Source: CAYQLT01 sp964418425 (GTDB lineage: Bacteria; Bacillota; Limnochordia; Limnochordales; Geochordaceae). Taken from it: a stretch of DNA of 9,803 nucleotides. Shown in pieces: positions 1-4,736 of the stretch (position 1 is the first letter of the stretch; each line of letters starts with the position of its first letter). The DNA is taken from NCBI GenBank assembly GCA_964418425.1, contig CAYQLT010000081.1, positions 1 through 9,803 on the forward strand, written 5' to 3'. The notes below the pieces were generated by a model. That model saw only the letters and a list, made by a program, of their open reading frames with translations, made no database searches and was not told the DNA's origin. The position numbers and the translations under genes are program-made.

Positions 1-32
1 GGGCGGGACAGGAGTTGGTCGCCCGGCGGCGG

Positions 33-51
33 CCGTCGAGCGGGTAGCGCC
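33..51 (+). repeat. 19-bp direct repeat, copy 1
   Basis: This segment reads CCGTCGAGCGGGTAGCGCC and recurs at 956-974 with a single A to G difference. The similarity continues for a few bases with a one-base length difference, ending in CTAT in both copies. The two copies lie on either side of the toxin-antitoxin pair, about 920 bp apart. Its role is unknown. It could be a remnant of an insertion or duplication, or a small dispersed repeat of this genome. Confidence 0.6.
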
Positions 52-192
52 ACTATCCTGGCCCCAGGGCAAGCGCGCCCCCGTTGCGGGCCGTGGGGCG
101 GAGGGTGCGGGCACGCGAGGGCGCGTGGGACTACAGGGCTGGACGGGACACAAGGTGGTTCCTCGCCGCCCGCCCAAGGACGGCGTAACGTC

Positions 193-221
193 TTGACGCT
201 ATAACGACAAAGCGGTAAGCT
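193..221 (+). promoter_or_regulatory. Possible sigma-A-type promoter for the toxin-antitoxin operon
   Basis: TTGACG at 193-198 matches five of six bases of the -35 consensus. Seventeen bases later, TAAGCT at 216-221 keeps the first two and the last base of a -10 box. Transcription would begin near 228, giving a very short leader directly ahead of the ribosome binding site. The -10 is weak, so this is tentative. Antitoxins of this kind usually repress their own promoter, so an operator overlapping this site would be expected, but no clear palindrome is visible. Confidence 0.3.
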
Positions 222-228
222 CCTCGAC

Positions 229-237
229 GGGAGGGGG
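229..237 (+). promoter_or_regulatory. Ribosome binding site of the antitoxin gene
   Basis: GGGAGGGGG lies six bases before the GTG at 244. It supports that GTG as the real start even though it is not ATG. Confidence 0.6.
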
Positions 238-243
238 TTCGTC

Positions 244-477
244 GTGAGGCAGCGAACCAAACGGGTGACCATTTACTTGGAGCCCGAGCTCCACCGAGCG
301 CTGCGTTTCAAGGCGGCCGCCACGAACCGTTCGGCTTCTGAGCTCGTCAATGAAGCTCTGCGCGAGGCATTCCGGGAGGACCAGGAGGATCTGGCTGCGT
401 TTGACGAACGTGCAGCTGAGCCCACGCTATCTTACGAACAACTGCTCAATGACCTGAAGGCGCATGGCAAGCTATAG
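244..477 (+). CDS. Ribbon-helix-helix (CopG/Arc-like) antitoxin
   Basis: A 77-residue protein starting at GTG. Residues 7-12 (RVTIYL) form the basic beta strand that in this fold enters the DNA major groove. The helix-turn-helix pair follows at about 13-42, including ELHRALRFKAAATNRSASE and the NEAL segment typical of the fold. The acidic, probably flexible tail (about 45-77) is where such antitoxins wrap their toxin. The stop overlaps the downstream toxin by 14 bp, the usual layout of a type II toxin-antitoxin operon with translational coupling. By family knowledge it would neutralise the toxin and autoregulate the operon. The family call is secure; the exact subfamily is not. Confidence 0.85.
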   Translation: MRQRTKRVTIYLEPELHRALRFKAAATNRSASELVNEALREAFREDQEDLAAFDERAAEPTLSYEQLLNDLKAHGKL

Positions 478-727
478 GCTCCTCTTCAAGGAATCGGTAG
501 CCAAGGATCTGAGGCCCCTGCCCAAAGCTGATGTGGCCCGAGTCCTCAGCCGTATCGAGGCACTGGCAGAGAACCCGCGGCCTGCGGGATGCGAAAAGCT
601 GTCAGGCCAGGAAAAGTATCGAGTGCGCCAGGGCGTGTATCGCATCGTGTACCAGGTCGACGACGAGCAGCGGCTTGTGGTGGTGGTCAAGGTGGGCCAT
701 CGGCGCGAGGTGTACAGACAAAGGTAG
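464..727 (+). CDS. RelE/ParE-superfamily toxin
   Basis: An 87-residue protein starting at ATG within the end of the antitoxin gene, with GAAGG three bases before it. The N-terminal strand and helices (residues 4-37) and the C-terminal block fit the RelE fold: YRVRQGVYRIVYQV at 52-65, then VVVVKVGHRREVY at 72-84. The basic residues R53, R55, R60, K76, R80 and R81 and the aromatic Y84 are where RelE-type ribosome-dependent mRNA interferases carry their catalytic or RNA-binding side chains. ParE gyrase poisons share this fold, so the target is not certain, but the R-V-R-x-G-x-Y-R-I-V-Y pattern is commonest in RelE/YafQ-like members. Length is normal and no disruption is seen. It should be held inactive by the upstream antitoxin. 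Confidence 0.85.
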   Translation: MASYRLLFKESVAKDLRPLPKADVARVLSRIEALAENPRPAGCEKLSGQEKYRVRQGVYRIVYQVDDEQRLVVVVKVGHRREVYRQR

Positions 728-928
728 TCCGCAGTCTGATAGCTCTCATCATCCGCGTCCCTTGGGCCTTCAGCACGCCACGACAAGCTGGGTCTGCCGG
801 CGCGTCCGGGCTGGTTCGGAAGGATACCGGCAAGCGAGGGCGTCTCCGGTTGCTCGCTGTCGGGCCGCTTCGCGGCAAAGGCCAATGCGTGGGACCACCT
901 CGGTGCGCGACGTGGTCTACGACAACTA

Positions 929-952
929 CCGCCAGCGTTGATTCCCTGGCGG
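929..952 (+). repeat. Perfect 7-bp inverted repeat (hairpin)
   Basis: CCGCCAG at 929-935 pairs with CTGGCGG at 946-952 around a 10-base loop. It sits immediately before the second 19-bp repeat. There is no T-run after it, so it is not a typical intrinsic terminator. It may be chance in GC-rich sequence. Confidence 0.35.
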
Positions 953-955
953 GGA

Positions 956-974
956 CCGTCGAGCGGGTGGCGCC
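956..974 (+). repeat. 19-bp direct repeat, copy 2
   Basis: CCGTCGAGCGGGTGGCGCC matches 33-51 at 18 of 19 positions. It lies downstream of the toxin-antitoxin pair, so the pair is bracketed by the two copies. Confidence 0.6.
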
Positions 975-1030
975 GGCTATTGAGGGGGGAAGCATGCCGG
1001 CCCCGCTACCCGGGATCAGCGGGGTCTGAG

Positions 1031-1076
1031 CGGAAGGCGCGACGGCAGGCGCGCGGGAGGAACAGCGGCAGGCGCG
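1031..1076 (+). repeat. Three copies of an 11-bp GC-rich motif
   Basis: CGGAAGGCGCG at 1031-1041 is followed by CGGCAGGCGCG at 1043-1053 and again at 1066-1076. The start-to-start distances are 12 and 23 bp, close to one and two helix turns. The array lies about 90-130 bp before the IclR start. It could be a regulator binding array, though IclR operators are usually palindromic, which this is not. Confidence 0.35.
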
Positions 1077-1094
1077 TCTTCCGACACTCCTCCC
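1055..1094 (+). repeat. Perfect 7-bp inverted repeat in the IclR leader
   Basis: GGGAGGA at 1055-1061 pairs with TCCTCCC at 1088-1094 around a 26-base loop. The left arm resembles a ribosome binding site, but no start codon follows at the right distance. It may form a stem in the leader RNA, or be chance. Confidence 0.3.
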
Positions 1095-1162
1095 CCAAGC
1101 AGCAGGAACCCGGAGCGGTAGGTCGAATTCTTTCGCTCAGCTGCAGGACGGTGTCCCGCCAG

Positions 1163-1999
1163 ATGGAACGGCCCCCGCAAAGCCAAAACCGGTCGCTGGT
1201 GCGGGCAACGGCGCTTCTGGATGCCCTGAGCGCTGCTGGCAAGCCCCTGGGTGTACGGGAACTGGCCAGGCATCTGGGCATGCCTTCCAGTACGGTCCAC
1301 CGTTTGCTGCAGGTCCTTGAGACGGTGGGTCTCGTCCAACGGCAGGAACCGCCGGGAGCGTACGCGCTCGGCTACAAGGTGCTGCAGTGGGGGAGCGCCT
1401 ACCTTCGCCAGGCGAACCTGCGCCGCTACGCACTTCCGTACATGAGCCGTCTGAGGGAAGCCACGGGAGAGACGGTGGGATTGAGCGTACGGGTCGGCCG
1501 AATGCGCGTTTACATGGAACAGCTCGAGAGCCCCCACGATATCCGCATGACCGTTGAAGTGGGCCGACCGTATCCGCTCGTCGCAGGGGCCCCCGGCAAG
1601 CTGTTACTGGCCTACGCCCCCGAGGAGGTGGTGCTGGAGCTCTTGCGGGAGGCGGACCGGAACGGCGCTCTTAGGGAAGAACTCGCGTCGATTCGGTCCG
1701 CTGGGTACGCACTCGCCGGCGGAGAGGTTGTGCCGGGCTCATGTACGATTGCGGTGCCGATCGCGGATCACACCGGGACGGTGGTGGCGGCGCTCAGCAT
1801 TTCTGGTCCTGACAACCGGTGGACACGGGAACGTGCCAGGCAAGAGCTGCCGCGACTTTGGAAAGCTGCCGAGGAGATTTCCCGGATGCTGGGGTGCGTG
1901 CGTCAGTCCGCGACGGCTCCGTCTCAGGCTGGTTCCGCCTCTCCACCGCGCACGGAGCACAGCCAACAGGTCGCGTCGGACCAGCCGAGGACGTTCTGA
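1163..1999 (+). CDS. IclR-family transcriptional regulator
   Basis: About 278 residues from the ATG at 1163. The winged helix-turn-helix is at residues 10-75: GVRELARHLGMPSSTVHRLL at 30-49 is the classic IclR helix-turn-helix, followed by the wing ending in YALGYKVL. A long effector-binding domain follows, with the family's TGETVGLSV, the AGAPGKLLLAY block and the late AVPIADHTGTVVAALSISGP strand. The frame is open upstream to 938, but that part has no IclR similarity. GTG at 1151 is an alternative start; an AGGA at 1145-1148 is too near the GTG and far from the ATG, so the start is uncertain. The last 30 or so residues, rich in Ser, Ala, Pro and Gln, extend past the normal end. It stops 38 bp before the importer genes and probably controls them in response to a small organic effector. 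Confidence 0.88.
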   Translation: MERPPQSQNRSLVRATALLDALSAAGKPLGVRELARHLGMPSSTVHRLLQVLETVGLVQRQEPPGAYALGYKVLQWGSAYLRQANLRRYALPYMSRLREATGETVGLSVRVGRMRVYMEQLESPHDIRMTVEVGRPYPLVAGAPGKLLLAYAPEEVVLELLREADRNGALREELASIRSAGYALAGGEVVPGSCTIAVPIADHTGTVVAALSISGPDNRWTRERARQELPRLWKAAEEISRMLGCVRQSATAPSQAGSASPPRTEHSQQVASDQPRTF

Positions 2000-2023
2000 G
2001 AATCAGTCTCGTTGAAAGCAGAC

Positions 2024-2031
2024 AGGAGGGG
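2024..2031 (+). promoter_or_regulatory. Strong ribosome binding site of the substrate-binding protein gene
   Basis: AGGAGGGG lies six bases before the ATG at 2038. It decides that start over the long open extension reaching back to 1819 inside the IclR gene. Confidence 0.8.
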
Positions 2032-2037
2032 TTCATC

Positions 2038-3036
2038 ATGCTGCGACGCATCATCGAGGTTGGCCTTGCGGTGGTTGCCTTGCTCATCGCCGTTTCCACG
2101 TCGGGACTCACAGGTGCTCCATCCGACACCGTCCGGTGGTCTTACCGTCTGACGCCGGAGGACATCGTCTTCACCAAGGGAAAGTTCGCCGAGCGCTATG
2201 GGGTGACGGTACAGGCGGTTTTATTCGCCACCGGGATTGAAGCGCGAGACGCTCTCATCGCCGGCGCCATCGACGTCGCCGAGCTGGGTGTCACCCCTGC
2301 CGTCACCGCCCTGGCCAGGGCCGGGCGCGACCTGGTGATCATCTCCGGCGACGAATATGGTGGCGGTAAGTATCGAGTGGTCGTGCCCAAGGACTCGACT
2401 ATCAAGAACGTAGACGAACTTCGTGGGAAAAAGGTGGCCATCAAGGTAGGTTCGGGAAACTACACCGCCTTCGTGCAGTGGGCTCAGTCGCGCGGTTACA
2501 GCGTCAGGGACTTCCAGATCGTGGATGCCGGGGATACGGAGGCCATCGCCGCGATGGAGTCGCGGTCGGTGGACGCGGTCATCTATTGGGAACCCATTCC
2601 CGCCATCCTCGTGGCAAGGGGCATTGCCAGGGAGATCTTCGATTTTGAAGGCTACGTGACCAACCCGGTATGGGTCGTGGCACGGCGGCAGTGGGTTGAA
2701 AGGAACCCGGAACTGGTCGCGCGCTTTCTCGCGGGCTGGATTGAAGCTCTGGCCTTCATGACGGAGAAGCCCGCCGAGGCAGCCGAAATCATCTCCAAGG
2801 CATTGGCCGAACGGGGTATCGACATCCCCGCGGCGGCCTACACCCAAGCTCTCAAGCACGACCGCTACGAACCGTGGATGCACCCGTTCCTCATTCGTGA
2901 TACCATTGAGGTGCACCGCTTCCTCGTCAAGGAAAACAGGGCTCCGGCCAACATCGACTGGAAGGCGGCCTTCGACCCGAAGCCTCTCGCCCGGGCTATG
3001 CAACTCGTGGTCGAGCGCGCGCTTGCTGAGCCGTGA
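2038..3036 (+). CDS. ABC transporter substrate-binding protein, SsuA/TauA/NMT1 type
   Basis: A 332-residue exported binding protein. Residues 1-27 are a Sec signal peptide: basic MLRR, a hydrophobic core VGLAVVALLIAVS, and a TGA site for cleavage near residue 27. The mature part has the periplasmic-binding type II fold of the nitrate/sulfonate/taurine family: ALIAGAIDVAELG, the strand VVPKDSTIKNVDELRGKKVA, the AMESRSVDAVIYWEP hinge-region motif and WVERNPELVARFLAGWIEA in the second lobe. There is no lipobox cysteine, which is unusual for a Gram-positive binding protein and would suit either a cell with an outer membrane or another means of retention. The permease and ATPase genes follow directly. 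The ligand cannot be deduced; sulfonates, taurine-like compounds, pyrimidine precursors and aromatic acids are all carried by relatives. Confidence 0.88.
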   Translation: MLRRIIEVGLAVVALLIAVSTSGLTGAPSDTVRWSYRLTPEDIVFTKGKFAERYGVTVQAVLFATGIEARDALIAGAIDVAELGVTPAVTALARAGRDLVIISGDEYGGGKYRVVVPKDSTIKNVDELRGKKVAIKVGSGNYTAFVQWAQSRGYSVRDFQIVDAGDTEAIAAMESRSVDAVIYWEPIPAILVARGIAREIFDFEGYVTNPVWVVARRQWVERNPELVARFLAGWIEALAFMTEKPAEAAEIISKALAERGIDIPAAAYTQALKHDRYEPWMHPFLIRDTIEVHRFLVKENRAPANIDWKAAFDPKPLARAMQLVVERALAEP

Positions 3037-3062
3037 AGGCCTCATAGGACGGCTGGCACAGC

Positions 3063-3914
3063 ATGAGCACCGTGCGGGGACAGGTAGAAATGGGGGTGGG
3101 GGCAGTCCGCCGGGCATCGCCCCTGCCCCTGATGTTGGCGCGCCGGATGGTGCGCTTCACCGGCCCGATTGTAACGCTTTTGGTGGTCTGGGAAGCCCTC
3201 GCCCGGCTTCGACTGGTTAGCTCCGTGCTCTTTCCCCCTCCCTCTCAGGTAGTCGCCACCGTGGTTGCGATGGCGGGTCCCCAGGGAGAGTACATACTGT
3301 GGAGCCACATGGCACTGAGCCTTTACCGGTTGGGAGCGGGGTTTCTGCTGGCAGCCGTCGTGGCAGTGCCCTTTGGAGCGCTCATCGGACTGTCACCGCG
3401 CGCGTACGCCTTTTTCTCCCCCATTCTCAGCATCCTGATCCCGATTCCCAGCCTTGCGTGGGTGCCCATCGCGATCCTGTGGCTGGGCATTGGCAACTCG
3501 ACGCCCATCTTCATCGTGTTCTTTACGGCTATCTTCCCTATCATCTACAACGCTGTCATGGGCGTGCGCTCCGTGGATCAAAAGCATCTCTGGGCAGCCC
3601 GTATCATGGGCGCCAACACTCGCCAGCTCTTCTTCGGCGTGATCCTGCCCGCCGGCCTCGGACACCTCATCACCGGCCTCAAGCTCGGGCTTTCCTCAGG
3701 ATGGCGGGCTTTGGTAGCCGCAGAGATGCTGGCCGCGACGGCCTATGGCCTGGGGCTGATGATCTTTGAAGCCCGCACCTTTCTGCAGGTGGAGGTGATG
3801 TACGCCGGTATCTTCACACTGGCGGTCCTGGGCTTTCTCCTGGAGAACCTCCTCTTCGGGACCGTCGAGGTTCGGACGTTGCAGCGTTGGGGCCTCGTCC
3901 GGGGAATGGAGTAG
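3063..3914 (+). CDS. ABC transporter permease, SsuC/TauC type
   Basis: An integral membrane subunit of up to 283 residues with about six hydrophobic segments: GPIVTLLVVWEAL near 34-46, LYRLGAGFLLAAVVAVPFGAL, the FFSPILSILIPIPSLAWVPIAILWLGI block, STPIFIVFFTAIFPIIYNAV, and the last near VMYAGIFTLAVLGFLLENLLFG. The cytoplasmic EAA loop that docks on the ATPase begins near W177 (AARIMGANTRQLFFGVILPAGL). PxPSxAWxP is typical of the nitrate/sulfonate/taurine permeases. Three starts are possible: ATG 3063, ATG 3090 (AGG five bases before it) and a later ATG at 3132; the first 30 residues are not conserved, so the true start may be 3090. It presumably forms a homodimeric channel with the neighbouring ATPase. 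Confidence 0.88.
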   Translation: MSTVRGQVEMGVGAVRRASPLPLMLARRMVRFTGPIVTLLVVWEALARLRLVSSVLFPPPSQVVATVVAMAGPQGEYILWSHMALSLYRLGAGFLLAAVVAVPFGALIGLSPRAYAFFSPILSILIPIPSLAWVPIAILWLGIGNSTPIFIVFFTAIFPIIYNAVMGVRSVDQKHLWAARIMGANTRQLFFGVILPAGLGHLITGLKLGLSSGWRALVAAEMLAATAYGLGLMIFEARTFLQVEVMYAGIFTLAVLGFLLENLLFGTVEVRTLQRWGLVRGME

Positions 3915-3919
3915 ACGCT

Positions 3920-4708
3920 ATGGATGTTGCCAGGATCGTGGCCGAGAAAGTCACGAAGGTCTTCGTCAGTCGTCACGACGGGCGCCAGGTAATCGCTCTC
4001 CGCAACCTCGATCTCGAGGTTCGGGCCGGGGAGTGCGCGGTCTTGCTGGGCCCCAGCGGGTGTGGAAAGAGCACGTTCCTGTACATGGTCGCAGGTTTCG
4101 AACGGCCGACCTCTGGACGCCTTCGGCTGGACGGCCGGGACATCCAGGGGCCGGCACCCGACCGGGGTATCGTCTTCCAGGAGTATGTCCTGTTTCCCTG
4201 GAAGACAGTACTGGGTAACGTCCGCTTCGGGCTGGACATCGCCGGGGTGCCCCCAAGGGAGGGCAATCGGCGGGCTATGGAGTACATCCGCCTGGTCGGG
4301 CTGGCGGGGTTCGAAAACGCCTATCCCCATACCCTTTCAGGCGGCATGAAGCAGCGGGTAGCCATTGCGAGAGCGCTGGCCTATGGTCCCGACGTCTTGC
4401 TGATGGACGAGCCGTTTGGGGCCCTGGATGCCCAGACCCGCAGCCTTCTCATCCGGGACCTGGTACGGGTTCACCAGGAGACGCACAAAACCATCCTTTT
4501 CGTCACCCACAGTGTGCAGGAGGCGGTAAGCCTGGCCGACCGCATCTTCCTGTTCTCAGCACGCCCTGCTTCGGTCAAGGAAGTCTTCACCATCGACTTC
4601 CCAAGACCTCGCAACCTGTACACGCCAGAGCTGGTGCGGCTACAGGAGAAGATCTTCGAAAGCCTGTCGGTCGAAGTAAACCAAATGATGGCGCAGCAAG
4701 ACCGCTGA
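3920..4708 (+). CDS. ABC transporter ATP-binding protein, SsuB/TauB type
   Basis: A 262-residue cytoplasmic ATPase with every motif intact: Walker A GPSGCGKST at 44-52, Q-loop glutamine 87 in VFQEYVLFPW, signature LSGGMKQRVAIARAL at 139-153, Walker B VLLMDEPFGALD at 159-170 with catalytic E164, and the H-loop histidine 197 in FVTHS. The FPW segment after the Q-loop is typical of the nitrate/sulfonate/taurine ATPases. The ATG at 3920 is five bases after the permease stop, with GGAG at 3908-3911 inside the end of the permease gene, so the two are likely translationally coupled. A longer in-frame start (TTG at 3887) overlaps the permease and is less likely. It powers the importer formed with the preceding two genes. 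Confidence 0.92.
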   Translation: MDVARIVAEKVTKVFVSRHDGRQVIALRNLDLEVRAGECAVLLGPSGCGKSTFLYMVAGFERPTSGRLRLDGRDIQGPAPDRGIVFQEYVLFPWKTVLGNVRFGLDIAGVPPREGNRRAMEYIRLVGLAGFENAYPHTLSGGMKQRVAIARALAYGPDVLLMDEPFGALDAQTRSLLIRDLVRVHQETHKTILFVTHSVQEAVSLADRIFLFSARPASVKEVFTIDFPRPRNLYTPELVRLQEKIFESLSVEVNQMMAQQDR

Positions 4709-4736
4709 AGTACGATGGGGGAGGCGCTTCGCGCGT

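Larger units (their letters stand above)
728..1162. other. Gene-poor interval between the toxin and the IclR gene
   Basis: No reading frame here resembles a known protein. The open frames on both strands are what GC-rich sequence gives by chance. It contains a tight GCCGC/GCGGC hairpin at 864-876, a hairpin at 929-952, the second 19-bp repeat at 956-974, three short GC-rich repeats at 1031-1076 and an inverted repeat at 1055-1094. The promoter and 5' leader of the IclR gene should be here, but no convincing -35/-10 pair was found. Confidence 0.5.

Noticed and set aside
864..876. GCCGC-TTC-GCGGC hairpin as the terminator of the toxin-antitoxin operon
   Set aside because: It is about 140 bp after the toxin stop and has no T-run; short GC hairpins are common at this base composition.
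938..1162. N-terminal extension of the IclR reading frame by 75 residues
   Set aside because: The extension is Arg and Gly rich with no family similarity, and the helix-turn-helix sits where an IclR protein starting at 1163 (or 1151) would have it.
1819..2037. Longer start of the substrate-binding protein inside the IclR gene
   Set aside because: A strong ribosome binding site and signal peptide fix the start at 2038.
2221..3117. Open frame of 298 codons on the minus strand opposite the binding protein
   Set aside because: It is antisense to a well-supported gene, has no recognisable motif, and is what GC-rich codon bias produces.
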